From assembly GCA_001584585.1 (NCBI GenBank), contig LSYV01000029.1, positions 865,556-890,641 on the forward strand: a stretch of DNA of 25,086 bases. The letters run 5' to 3'. The position numbers and the translations under genes were made by a program. The first letter of the stretch is position 1. The number at the start of each line of letters is the position of its first letter. This DNA comes from Gonium pectorale (Eukaryota > Chlorophyta > Chlorophyceae > Chlamydomonadales > Volvocaceae). Below are positions 1-11,189 of this stretch, one piece after another. The notes below the pieces were generated by a model. It was given only the letters and a program-made list of their open reading frames with translations, made no database searches and was not told the DNA's origin.

Positions 1-2396
1 TCGTCGCCTCGCGCCGGCGGCCGACGCCGGCGCCGCGGCGGAGGTGGGCAAGGCGCTGGCGGCGGGCCGCTGGGCCGATGTCGTGGTGCCGCTTGGCGCC
101 GCCGCCGCCGCCACCTGTGGCTCCAAGGCCGCCAAGTGCGCAGCGCTGGCGGAGCTGGCGGCCGCCTCCAAGGGGCTGTTCGCGGCGCCGCGCGGCGCGG
201 TGGTGCCGTTTGGCGCGCTGGAGGCGGCGGTGGCGGCAGCGGGCCGGGCCGCCGATTGGGAGGCGCTGTTGCGGCGCCTGGACGACCCGCGGGTTGGCGG
301 GGCGGATCTCGAGGCAGCGTGCGCGGAGGCGCGGGCGCTGGTTGCGGGGCTGGAGGTGCCGCAGGGGCTGGTGCAGCAGGCGAGTGGGGGCGGGGGTGGG
401 GGGGGCGGGGTTTGGGGGGGAGAGGTGGGGATTCGGGTGTAGGGGAGGCAAGAGGCGTTGGGTTCGTGGGGGGGAAGTTCACCTGTTCTTGTATGAAGGT
501 TCCACTTTGCTCGGTTTGCTTCCCACGGAGTGTGGGAGGGGAGGCAGGGAGTGGGTTCGCGGGTCAGGGGAAGAGCGTGAGTGAGCATGCTAGGGGAACG
601 AGGGCGGCCACGGGTGGCAGGATGGTGGGACGAAGCGGGGAGGGCGAATGAGGGAAGCCGGACTTGGGGGGACAGGGCGGAAGAGACGTCGTAAAAACCA
701 TGCGACCCCGCTCTTGGCTGCCGTCTAAGACCCGCCCCTCGCCCCTCCCCACACAGGTGGTCACGACCCTCACCTCCTCCTCGGCGGCCTCCTCGGCGGC
801 TTCCTCCTCTCCGCTGCTGCTGGCCGTCCGCTCGTCCGCCAACGTGGAGGACCTGGCGGGCATGGCGGCGGCGGGGCTGTACGAGAGCGTGGTGGGCGTG
901 CCGGCAGACGACGCGGGCGCGGTGGCGGCGGCCGTGGCGGAGGTGTGGGCGTCCACCTACACGCGCCGCGCGGTGCTCAGCCGCAGGTGGGCTGGGGTGG
1001 GGCTGGGGCGGGGCTGGTTTGTAACCCCCACCGGCCACTCCCTTAATTCTGGCGGGGGGCCCAAGCCCTGCTGCCGAAAGCCCACCCAGCCACCTAAGCA
1101 GGCTGAACCCAAAACAACTACGCAGAGGCACCAGTCCCGAAGAGAAGTTCCGGGTGTCGCCCGCCGTGGAAGGATCTAACCACCCCACCCCTTCCCACCC
1201 GCCTCCTCGCTGCCGCCGCAGGTCGGCGGGAGTGTCCCAGTCCTCGGCCCGCATGGCGGTGCTGGTGATGGAGCTGGTGGCGCCCGACCTGTCCTTTGTG
1301 CTGCACACTGCTCGCCCGCGCGACGGCGACGCGGGGGTGCTGCTGGCGGAGGTGGCGCCGGGGCAGGGCGAGACGCTCGCGTCGGGTGAGCCGCGGTGGT
1401 GGGCGGGGGGGGGAAACCGCGGGGCGGGCGGGGGGGCGGGTGGTAGGAAAGGGGCGCGAGGCGTGGGCTGGCTGGCTGGGGAGGGGCGGGCATGCCTGGG
1501 TTTTGCCAAAAAGGAATGCGGGATGGGGACGCCTCCCAACCCTGTGACCCGGCCGCACGCCCCCCCCCGGCGCTTTCCCACCCCACGCAGGCACTCGCGG
1601 CACGCCATGGCGCTTCGAGGTGACCAAGTCCAGCGGCCAGGTGGCCACCACCGCCTTCGCCAACTTCTCGTCCGCGCTGGTGCTGCCCAGCAGAGGTGAG
1701 GGGGATGGCCCCACCTCCGTCCGGTGGCGGCGGCGGTGGTGGTGGTGATCGGTGCGGCCATGCCCCGCTCTCGCCCTCGGCTGCCGTGCTTTGGGAGGGA
1801 GGGAGCGAGGGAGGGAGCCAGAGGAGGCGCCCTACGCTTCTCTCTCGCGCGCAAGTGAAGATGCTTTGCAAACTATTCACCCCCGTGTGCTGCCGCGGCC
1901 GGCTGCGACTGCGACTGCCGGTGCGTCAGCAGATGGGGGGGGGGCCGCCGGCAGCCCTTCGCGCCCCGCGCCTGCCGAGGACGGGCAGTGATGTTCATGC
2001 AAGATAGTCAGCCAGCTCGCACTACAGAGTCTCGGCCGACAAGTCCGGCTGTCCCCGACCGCCCAAACATGGCACGCAGGCAAGCCAGTGGCTGCGTTCG
2101 CGGCGTACGGCAGCGCCGCCGCCGCCAATGCCGCCGCCGCCGCCAATGATGGCGGCGCCGCCGCCGGCTCGGGCGGCCGCCGTCTGGGCGCGCTGGTGGA
2201 GCGGGAGGTCGACTACGGCACCCAGCGCATGAGCGTCGACGCGGACTGGCGGTTGACAGTTGTACGGCAGATGGCGGCGGTTGGGTCGCACGTGGAGGCT
2301 GCGATGGGCGGTGTGCCGCAGGACATCGAGGGCGGCGTGGTGGTGGGGCCGGACGGCTCGGCGTCGCTGCACGTGTTCCAGACCCGGCCGCAGTGA
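1..2396 (+). CDS. PWD: Phosphoglucan water dikinase (GWD3/PWD type), 3' part, five exons, 5' end outside window
   Basis: The product transfers the beta-phosphate of ATP to glucosyl residues of prephosphorylated starch in the plastid, opening granules for degradation. Proposed exons are 1-379, 757-986, 1222-1385, 1591-1695 and 2080-2396 (TGA at 2394-2396). Every junction keeps phase (0, 2, 1, 1), giving 397 residues of the C-terminal PPDK-type ATP-binding domain. Visible family signatures, in order, are [109 protein letters not shown] and the terminal PQDIEGG...FQTRPQ. The RSSANVEDL...TRRAVLSRR spelling fits PWD/GWD3 better than GWD1. The phosphohistidine and starch-binding (CBM20) regions would lie upstream, outside the window. 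Oddities are a likely GC donor for the first intron and an Ala/Asn/Gly low-complexity insertion in the last exon (about 2091-2175). The family call is strong; the exon 1 donor is less certain. Confidence 0.93.
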
Positions 2397-2962
2397 TCGG
2401 CGAGCGGGGGTCAGAGGGTCACGGAGTGACCCGCGGGTCGTTGTCGTCGCTGCCATGCAAGAGAGGGCCCACCGCCCACAGCTTGGTTCGCGGCTTAACC
2501 TTGAGAGCCTGGGGAGGAACTGCCGGCAGCGGGTGCTGGGCTGCGGGGCGGTATTCGGGGAGGGGGGCGCTCGACAGTGTGACAACGTGACACTCGTGCA
2601 TGTGCCAACAAGTACGGTTTGAGCATCGGCTTCGACGGCGCCGCAGTCCGCATTCCCCGGAAGGATGGGGTCTGTGGCGCGGCACTGACTGCACGGCGTG
2701 GAGCTTGAGCCCGTACGGGCTTTGGGGCCGGTGGGCCGGTGGCGCGGTTTCCAGAGGCCCACGCGGCCCGTGCAGCAGGGAGCTAAAAACATGATGCATG
2801 GGTCTTGAGCGCGGGGGCGCGGTGAGGAGTGAGGAGTGAGGCCACGGTGAGGGGCACAGCATGGAACATCAGGAAAGGGCTGTTCCATGTGAGCTTGCAG
2901 GGCGTTTGTGGCGGCGAGGGCGACAGCGGGCTGCTGCTTTATCGAGATGCGGCGCCTGCCAA

Positions 2963-3012
2963 TGCTCCTCGGTGGACTGTCCGTGCTCCTTGGTGGACTG
3001 TCCGTGCTACTC
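2963..3012. repeat. 21-bp tandem repeat, about 2.4 copies
   Basis: Units run 2963-2983 and 2984-3004 with one mismatch between them, followed by a partial third copy. Each unit contains GGTGGACTGTCCG. It lies in the presumed 3' UTR or intergenic DNA after the dikinase. Confidence 0.8.
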
Positions 3013-4167
3013 GAGAGACCTGCCGCGCCAAGGCCGGCTGGCAGCTGGCAGGGGCGGGGCTACGGCAAATTTGCGCGCCTGGTTACAACGGCCTTCTCAA
3101 TGCTCGTTCCGCCTGCCTGGTAAATTATTGAAACACAATGGTACGCTCCGCCACCCCCCGTCCCTCCTGCTCGAGCATACTGCATGCGTGGGGCGCAGCT
3201 CCCGCGGTCCGACTCGCCGGCTGCCTGCGGTGGGCGCGGCTCTCCAAAGCCACCCAAGCGGGCCCCGCCCCGGGCGAGAAGGAGGTGTCTGGGGCCTCAT
3301 CGACGGGCTTGCTCAGTGTGCAGCCGGCCAGGGCAGGGCACACACGGCCTCGGTCAGCAACTCCGTTTCATCTCACGGGCGGTGGCAGAGGTTGTGAAGT
3401 TGCCAGTCGCCATCTTTTCCAGCGCCGGTGACCGTTCAAGGCCACAGTCCATCAATCCATCAATTGCATTGGGATAAAGGACAGAACATCAACAGTTACA
3501 ACCCGAATTATTCGAAGGCAGGAAGTGCTGCGAGCGCTTGCGGAGAGCCTTGCGACGCTCACGCTTGACGTCTACGGTGCGGCACTGCTCGAACGCCGTT
3601 CGCGCACCGTACGGTATAATGCGTCGTACTGCCGCCTTTCACTCTTTACCGCGCCGCCTTACGGTGGTCACTCACAACCAGGCCTAGTGTACACGAGACC
3701 GCCTGTGCCCCGCGATCAACCCTGGCATCGCGTGGTCAAAGGTGTTCCAGGGCAGGGCAGGCAAACTCAACGCGTCAAGTAACTTCCCCTGCGCATTGCA
3801 CGAGGGTATCAAATTGCGGGGAAGGCGGAGGGGCACACGCTCTTAACAGACTCACAACAACACGCGCATACCAGGCGGCCCCAACACACGCCTAATGGCC
3901 GCATGCGCTCCAAATAAAAGACCCTGCCGCCGACGCCGCCAAATGCTGCAGATGCCAAACTCCAAGGCCTGCGTGTGCGAACGCTCTCCATGCAAATGAA
4001 CGAAACGGCTCGTACGACTCGCCGCAGGAACACCACTCTCAACAGAACTAAACGCGTCGATTACCGTACATCGCGACCGCACATCCCCGCGCGCGCATCC
4101 TTGCCGTACTCCGCTGCAATGCACGCAACCGACCCGACCAGCACGTCCGCGCTGCCCGTGCTGGCCC

Positions 4168-4172
4168 TTACA
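4168..4172 (-). terminator. Candidate TGTAA polyadenylation signal of the J-domain gene
   Basis: TGTAA, the usual volvocine nuclear polyadenylation word, reads on the - strand about 475 nt downstream of the J-domain gene's stop codon. The pentamer is short and could occur by chance; cDNA 3' ends would decide. Confidence 0.35.
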
Positions 4173-4645
4173 ACGGTCGACCCCAAAACGCTAAAGCCAT
4201 CGTTGTATACTGTCTTTCGTCTTCTCGAGGCGCACCGCACACGCTCCGTACTGCCGTACACACACATCCGCCGTACACCGTGCGGATAACATCTTACGGA
4301 TAGCCTGCCTCACGGGGGGGGGGGGAGACCTCAGTCGCCGTGGGCCGCGCCGCTGTCAGGAAGCTGCCACACCCAGTCAGCCGGCGACGTCTGCAACACT
4401 GCCACCGCCATCGGCAAAGCGTCCAAACAAAAGCATCAACACAGAAAAGGGCCCATCGCTGCGACGCCATCCGCTCCCTAGGCAGCCGCGCCCTCCACAC
4501 GCCATCACACAACCTGCAAAACTACCAAGCCTCAAAGCCCAGCGGCAGCGCCCTCGGCGGCCGCAACCTGCTTGCGTCGCCAATCCCGCCATCCGGCTCT
4601 GCCATCGTGCCATGGCTTGGCGCAGCCCTGCTGATGTGCTCTAGC

Positions 4646-7600
4646 CTAGCGGAACAGCCCGCTACCGACTCGCCGCACCCAAGACACGGCGCTGGCCACC
4701 GAGGGCTGCAGAGTCGCCGTCACCTTGGCCACCCCCGCCGCCGCGCACTCCTTCAGAGACGCGCCGCTGTGCACGCCCCCCGCCGCGGCGGCAGCGCCGC
4801 CTCGCGGCGGCGGCGCGCCGGTCTGGAACGGCCGCACCGCCACCGTCAGCGGCGACACCCCAACCGCCGCCGTCGCCTGTGCCCTCGACACCTCGTCCGC
4901 CGCCGCTGTCGCCTCGGCGGCTGCGGCGGCGGCGGCGGCCGCCGGCGGCTGGGTCTCAGCCGCAGATACAGAAGCCCCCGAGCCTCCGTCCACCACCACA
5001 GCAGGGGAGTCGGCGCCGCCAGCGCCAGCCGCAAGCGCTGGCTCGGTTCCAGATCCAGGTACGACAGCCTCCTCAGAACCTGTATCCACAGTGGTCGGCG
5101 CTGCGGTTACTATGGCGGCTGACAGCCGAGCCTCCGCCACCAGCGCCGCCGCACGAGCCCGGGCCGCCACCGCAGCCGCCTGCGCCGCCATCGCTTCCGC
5201 TGCCGCGGCGGCCCGCTGCGCCTCTGCGGCGGCAGCCATGGCCGCCAGAACCTCGGCCGCCGCCTGGGCCTCGGCGCCGGCCGCGGCTGTGGCAGGCGCG
5301 GTAGGCACGACGCTGGCGGCGGGCGTGGGAGCGGGCACCGACGCAGCAGGCGGAGATGCCATCGTAGGGGCTTGGACCTGCGCCTGCGCCTGAGTCGCCC
5401 GCGGCAGCACGGGCGCCGCAGGGGCAGCGGCCGCCGCCACCGCTGCCGGAGCGACTTGGGCGGGCGAAGACGGCGCAGCCGCCGAGGCGGCTTGCGCGGC
5501 GCTCGGGGCCGGTGGCGACGGAGACGGCGGAACCACGGGTGCCCTGCGGTCAAGGGGTGGACATACGGGAAGAGGAATCGGTCAGTGGCGCTGCTCCTTT
5601 CCCGAACATGTGCGCAGACGGGCGGGCAGGCGGGGCTGCCTCCATGCCCAACGGTCAACGGCGGTAGAGATGGCGGGTTGCCTTCCTCGAATCCTCGAAC
5701 GAACGGGGCGGGACGGAATGGAGCATCGCCGCTTTTGTGCGGCCGCCTAGCCTACCTTGTTGGTACCCTGTCACAGCTCATCCTGCGCCCTGTTGCGTCC
5801 CAGTGTCCCCATCTGTCCAGTCCCCTAGTCCACCCCTCCCCATTGGCCCAGGAGCCGGGCTCACGTGACATCCGCGCGAGGAAGGGGCGACGGGCTCCTC
5901 GCCCACGCAGCAGTCGACGAGGAGGACTCCGATCGCGGCGCTGGGGGCCAGGATGCCGGTGCTGGCGGCTGAACCGTCGGCGACGGCGGAGACGGCGCAG
6001 CCACGGGTCCCGCCTCGGCAGCGGTCACGGCCCGAGCTGCGGGCGTGGTGCTCGGCGCGGCAACTGCGGGCTGCGCCGCCGGCGCCACCATCCAAGGGCT
6101 GCTGGCGGGCCAGACGGCCGGCGCAACCGCTGGCGGCGGTCCGCTCACAGCGGTGCCCGGCCCTGGGACTGCTGCTGCGGGGCTAGGCGTGAGCGTGGGC
6201 GCTGATGCGGCGGCCGCGGTGAGGGGGCCGGCCGGCGCCGACGGCGACGACGACGCGGGTGCCGGCACCATGCCGGGCCCAGAACCGCTAGCGGAGGAGT
6301 CGCTGGCGACGCCGCCGCTGCCGACACTGCTGCGGCTGCCCGATCGACCAGCATCAGTGCCAATCGACACGACGGGACTGCCGGCGGCGAAGACGCTGAC
6401 GTAACCGCCGGCACCGCCGCCAGCGGCGGCGGCGCTGCTGCTGCTGCTCCTGCTGCTGCCGGAGCGAGCGCCCTCCGCGGCGACTCCGCCGGCCGCAGCG
6501 ACGGGGCTGCTGGCACGGGCAGGTTGCGCGAAGACGCTCACGTAACCGCTGCCGCTGGCGCTGCTGGTGCCGCTGGCGCTGCGGCCCAGTGTAGGGGACA
6601 TGCTGATGTTCCGGGGGGCCGCCGTGAACGCCGGCGCGGGCACCGTCGCGGCGGGAGGCGAAGAGGGGGCCACCGACGAGTGCGCAGCGCTGGTGGGGGC
6701 AGTTCCAGCGGGCGCCGTTGCTGGGGCGGCGGCGGCGACTACGGGGGCCGCCGGCGCGGCAGGCGCTACCGGTGCGGGGCCGACGTCGGCGGCAACGGCC
6801 GGCCGAGCCGCAGGTGCAATCGAGGGCGGCGGCGACACCGATGCCGGCGCCGGGCTGGAAGGCGCCGTCGGGACAGCTGCCGTTTTCACGGGGCTGGTGG
6901 CGGGAGAGGCAGCAGCAGCAGCAACAGCAGCAGCCGGAGCAGCAGCCGGAGGCCTCGGGGCAGCGGGCTGAGTGGCCTCGCGCTGGGCTGGCAGCACGGG
7001 GGCCGCCGCCGTCACCGCAGGCGGCGGTGGCGGCGTCGACATCGAGATGGTCACGGCGCGTGCGGCGGCTGCGGTGACCGGCACGGGCGGGTTGGTTGCT
7101 GCCTCTGTCGGGCGGTAGGGCGCTGCGGAGGATGGCCAGGAAGAGAAGGAGGATGCGGCAGGGCTGGCGCCCGGGGTAGGAGTCACCGGAGTGGGAGCAG
7201 CCGGAGTGGCAGCAGCCGAAGCCGAGGCCGCGGCCGCCGCGTCACTGACCGGCCCTCCCGAGCGGCTGGGCGGCTGAGCTCCAGGCAGCCAAAAGCCGGC
7301 AGACGCCTCCGGGCTGCCCAGGTCAGGCTCCGCAGGAGGAGGAGCCGCGGCGGCCGGTGCCGCAGCCGGTGACGCAGCCGGTGCCGCAGCCGGGGCCTCG
7401 GGGCGGCTGGGCGCGGCGGCCGGCAGCCAGAAGCCAGCGGAGGCTTCCGGGCTGCCCAGGTCGGGATCCGTGAGAGGAGGAGTCGAGGCAGGAGGCGCGG
7501 TGAGGGTGTTGGTCTGGCTGCTGAGGAGGGCATCGGAGCGTGGGGCCGCAACCGACTCAACGGGCCCCGGCGCAGAAGCGGCAGACGCCGGAGTAGAGGC

Positions 7601-10185
7601 GACGGGCGTTGGCGCAGAGTTGACGGGCGCCTCCGGGGAGCGGCTGGGCGCAGGCGCCCCGGCCGGCATCCAGAAAGCGCTGGCGGAGGAGCTGCTGGCT
7701 GCGGCACGGCCGGCCGAGCTCAGGCCCGGGGTTGCGGCAGCACCGCCGGCGGGAGAGGCGGCGGAGGCCGCGGCGACGGCACCAGGGTCTGCACCTACTG
7801 CTGCGGCCGCGTTGGCCGCACCGCCTGCGATTGAAACGCGGACTGCCGTGGCTGCGGAAGCTGCCAAACCCACCGACGTCGAAACCGCCACCGGCGTCGC
7901 TGCCGGCGAGGCGCTCTGTGCCTCGTCGGCTTGCGGCGCGGTCTGGGCTGGCTGGCTGGCGAAGCCCAGGTTCGGCGAGATGGAGCCGCCGTTGAAGATG
8001 CACGGGTTAGTGGTGGTGTTGGCGCCGGTGCCGTCGTCAGCGTCCGCCAGCGGCACCGCCGCCGCTGCCGCCTCCGCCGCCTTGGCTTCGCGCACACTGC
8101 TGCTGGCAGACGAGGCAGCGGAACCGGTGACATTCGCGGCCGCAGCGCTGCCGCCCAGGATGGTGCTGGTGCTGCCGACGCTGCCGACACTGCGGGAGCC
8201 CGCCGCGACCGCAGCGGCGGCGGTGCCGCCGCCGCCAGACGGAGAGCCAGCACGGGCGGGACTGGGCGGTGCAATCGGCTCCGGACGCACGCCGCTGGCA
8301 CCGTTCACGGAGCCCGCGGCCCGCGAGTCCACGGCCCCTGCCGCCGCCGTCGCTGCGGCCGAGGCGGCGGGTGGCGCGGACGGCGGCGCACCGTTCAGGT
8401 CGGGGGAGATCGACCTGCCGTTGAAGATGCACCGGCCATCGACGACATCCGCACCGGCGCCGCCGGTGCCATTGCCGGCGCCGTTCGCAGGCCGTGCCGT
8501 ACTGGACACATTGCCGCCGCCGAAGATGCTGCCGTAACCTGTCGTACCGGAAGTGCTGCTGCTTCCACTGGCACGAGGTGATGCCGACGCTGAGCCGGCG
8601 TGGCGGCCCGCGGCGGCGGCGGCGGCGGCGGCGGGCGACGGTGTAGCTGACCGCGGGGGAGGAGGAGCCGGAGGAGGAGGCGGCAGCGGGCCCTCGAAGA
8701 CGCTGCGATATGCAGGCGCACCGCCGGTCGCGCTGGTTGGCGAGCTGCCCGGCCGCGGCGCGCCCGAGAAGATGCTGTTGTAGCCGTTGCCGTTGGCGCC
8801 GCCGCTGCCGGTTCGGCTGCCAAAGGACTCGAAGTCGTCGCCGGATGCCCGGAGCGGGGAGGAGCTGGACGGCTTCGTCCTGCGGCGGCGGGAAGGCAGG
8901 GGAGGCGAGGCGGCGACGTGCTAAGACGGGGCGATCGTCGCGAGCCAACATAGTCCATCGAATTCATGCTGAGACAGAGGGGACGAGATCTTGACTTTAG
9001 AGTGCAAGGCACGGACTGTCGTGGTCGCCGTGCGCAGAGCATCGCATGTGGGGTGCCCCCGCAGGTCAGCCACGAGAGACCGCAGAACGTCAATTAATGA
9101 GCCTGCTCGGCCTGGCTCCCGTGCCCATGATCCTACACCTCCACATCACGTGCGACACCGGTTCAGCAAACACAGAAGCCGCTGCCTTCGTTCGCGCTCA
9201 CAGAACCAGACGACACACGCAGATCCACGGTCCAGATCCGGAGACACAACTCACCCCGACTTGCTCCGCCGCATGCCCACGGTCCCCGCCCGCCGGCCGC
9301 CCGCCGCCGCCTGCGCCTGCGCCGCCATCGCGGTCATCATCTGTTAGGGCAAGCGGGTAGCGGGTGATTTGGCGGGTGGATGGGTGTATCATGTACGGTT
9401 GGGAGCTGGCTAAGGCACACGTGCGAGCCGCGACGCAAACGCCTTGCGTGGGGCTTTGGAACGGGCCGGGCCCGACGGCGGCGGTTTGGCTATTCGTGTC
9501 TCACAGCTGACCGTCGTGTCTCCTTACAACTCGGCAAGCGAAGTAGCAGCTCCGTGCTGTCCCGGAACGGGCCCAATGTCACGGCTGTGCTGTACCTGCT
9601 CTGCATGTATGTCCCCTGTCGGATGCCCCGGGGCGCGCGTGCCGAAGCCCCCGAGCGGTATTCTCGAACGACAACCATGGTGCGCGCCAGCTCGCACCTG
9701 AAGCTTAAGCCCGCGATCGTATGACGAGCGCGCCGCGGCGTCGCACAGCACGTCGTACGCCTCCTTGACCTCCTGGAACTTCTCGTGCGCCCCCGGCAGC
9801 TTGTTGTGATCGGGGTGCAGCGTCTTTGCGAGGCGCCGGAAGGCCGCGCGGACGTCGTCCGCGCTGGCGGTCTGGTGAAGACCCAGAACCTCGTAATGGG
9901 TCCCTGAGTTGGGCCCGACGAGCAGAATTTCAGGAAACGAATGCAAGCGTTGCGCTCGTTGCTACCCTCGCAAAAGCTATAGCGACTGAACGTGCAGGCG
10001 CGGCACTGGCCGAGGCACACGGCGTCAGGAGCACAGGCGAGGACGATGCACCTACGTGTCGTCGCAACAGTCGCCATCCTGGTCGCTGGCGCCTGCACGG
10101 TCACCATCCGGGCAGTTTGCCTTGCGCGACGCGCCGTGAGGCACGGCGCTTGCGGCCCCGGCCTTGGCGCTCTGGCGTTCAACAT
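4646..10185 (-). CDS. J-domain (DnaJ/HSP40-type) protein with a long disordered, motif-repeated tail; five exons
   Basis: Proposed exons, in transcript order on the - strand, are 10185-10056, 9903-9698, 9340-9255, 8879-5865 and 5543-4646. Intron phases 1, 0, 2 and 2 all match, giving 1,444 residues ending in VRRVGSGLFR. The first ATG in frame (10185) yields a basic, Arg-rich N-terminus of about 43 residues that could be a transit peptide. The J-domain spans residues 45-108 (HYEVLG...FRRLAKTLHPDHN...FQEVKEAYDVL...YDRG), with the HPD signature that stimulates Hsp70 ATPase at 73-75. The donor after it is a perfect CAG|GTGCGAG. No Gly/Phe, zinc-finger or classical DnaJ C-terminal domain is visible. 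The remaining roughly 1,300 residues are Ala/Pro/Ser/Gly-rich and predicted disordered, carrying repeated YxS[IV]F, CIFNG, S[IM]SPxL and FW[LM]P motifs and Ala runs. The client is unknown. An alternative is two adjacent genes, which the phase agreement argues against. Confidence 0.72.
7284..7468 (-). repeat. Duplicated 47-bp coding segment within the J-domain protein tail
   Basis: Segments 7284-7330 and 7422-7468 are 138 bp apart and differ at about seven of 47 positions. Both encode PDLGSPEASAGFWLP on the - strand. A looser third relative, ASAFWMPAG, lies near 7670. The 138-bp spacing is a multiple of three, so the duplication stays in frame. Confidence 0.85.
8608..8635 (-). repeat. CGG/CCG triplet run encoding poly-alanine in the J-domain protein
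   Basis: A nearly pure GGC/GCC triplet run encodes eight consecutive alanines in the disordered tail. A second triplet-rich tract of CAG/CTG type lies at about 6908-6950. Both are typical slippage-prone tracts in GC-rich algal coding DNA. Confidence 0.75.
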
Positions 10186-11160
10186 GCCCGGCAACGAGAA
10201 CAGAGCGAGCGCCGGTGTGGCCAAGTAATGAAGGAGGCTGATGCAAGCTTAAGGTAACCGGAGCGACGGCATCACGCCTCTTCGTGGAGCTCTGCTAGCG
10301 TATGAAAAATTGGTCACGTAGGGACAGCTGAATGGTCGTCTGGAGTTACTAATGGCGAAAGTCTATGCGCAACGTTTGAGGCTACTCCATCCATGCTGCG
10401 GCGTCGTCGAACCACTGATAGTAGGTCGTCGGAGGTTGGCACGGTCAGGGGGCCGCAGTCCGAGAACAGCAGTTATTCATCTCAGTAAAATATCACAGTT
10501 TATACACCCCTAAATGGAAAATATGGCCCTCATGAGCGATGTTTGGCTGCAACCCTAGCGTCTGTGCGTGCAGCTTATTGCACATAGGACATGTTGCTGC
10601 CATGCAAATCATACTGCTTCACAGCAATTTGTGCAATGCAAGATTGAAGATTAGTTGGCCGGTGTCGGTGTCGGTTGGCTGCCGCAGGATGCAGCATGCG
10701 GCATGCAGCTCCACGCAGCGTTCTGATTCCAATGCGGATTCCTGCAAGGTAGATGTGATTACACTGACACAAAGTATAAGCAAGATCAGGCCGGTGCACG
10801 GGCATGTGCGTGCTTGGCAGGGAAAGGAGGGGTCGTGAATCAGGGATCTAAAATGGAAACGCTGCAATTCTGTGTCTGGTTTTGCCATATTGTGCAGAGG
10901 TGAATGTAGTACGTAAATCTGGTGGTGACTCCCATGCCTTGAGAAAGGGTAAAGCTTCTTCCACAGCCTCCACGGATCTGCACACCTGAAGGCGCGACGT
11001 TACTAGTAGATCAGTTGGGCGACTGGTTGCAAGGCGTAGGTGGGGGTTAGGAAACGAACAGACGGGCACTCCCGTTCCGTGTTTCAGGTGCGTGGCATGG
11101 GGGGTTTGAATGGGCGGTGTTGTTCACGCTACCACCGGTCCTTCTGCGGTAGCAGTCACT
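10186..11160. other. Upstream region of the J-domain gene and unassigned lower-GC DNA
   Basis: The first few hundred bases should contain the promoter and 5' UTR of the J-domain gene, transcribed leftward. I could not pick a convincing TATA box. Base composition is visibly less GC-rich than in flanking genes, and open frames are short with no recognisable domain. A 25-bp segment at 10985-11009 matches 20139-20163 at 22 positions, which hints at repeat-derived sequence. Confidence 0.5.
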
Positions 11161-11189
11161 ACATCAGCAAGGGGGGTTAGAATGGATGG

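Larger units (their letters stand above)
2397..4645. other. Convergent intergenic region, no gene recognised
   Basis: This stretch lies between the stop codon of the dikinase on the + strand and that of the J-domain gene on the - strand, so it must hold both 3' UTRs. No frame shows a recognisable domain or a phase-consistent exon chain. It contains a 21-bp tandem repeat near 2963, an uninterrupted 12-G run at 4314-4325, and a loose scatter of CCGTAC/GTACGG words between about 3570 and 4290. No TGTAA polyadenylation signal was found on the + strand between 2397 and 3500. Confidence 0.6.

Noticed and set aside
1..2396. Assignment as alpha-glucan water dikinase GWD1 or as bacterial-type phosphoenolpyruvate synthase
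   Set aside because: The [12 protein letters not shown] / TRRAVLSRR / [14 protein letters not shown] spellings fit the PWD (GWD3) subfamily better. GWD1 carries RSDSNGEDLEGY-type sequence, and PEP synthase lacks this C-terminus and would not be split by introns.
4725..5393. + strand Ala-rich frame that resembles a real disordered protein
   Set aside because: It is opposite the last exon of the J-domain gene, whose phase-matched splice junction at 5543 and in-frame stop at 4646 favour the - strand.
6524..7372. + strand Gly/Arg-rich open frame
   Set aside because: This is an antisense shadow of the same exon; its Arg/Gly composition is just the complement of Ala/Pro/Ser codons.
7470..8537. 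Long + strand open frame (355 codons), Ala/Pro/Glu-rich
   Set aside because: It lies opposite the large exon of the J-domain gene. GC-rich codons on one strand keep the antisense frame open. It has no splice support, and the motif repeats make sense only on the - strand.
8395..9093. Alternative upstream exon reading MNSMDYVGSRRSPRLSTSPP for the J-domain tail
   Set aside because: A good CTGTCTCAG acceptor precedes it, but its frame is not the one that continues through the 3-kb exon. The correct frame meets a TAG just upstream, and the acceptor at 8882-8880 gives phase agreement with exon 9340-9255.
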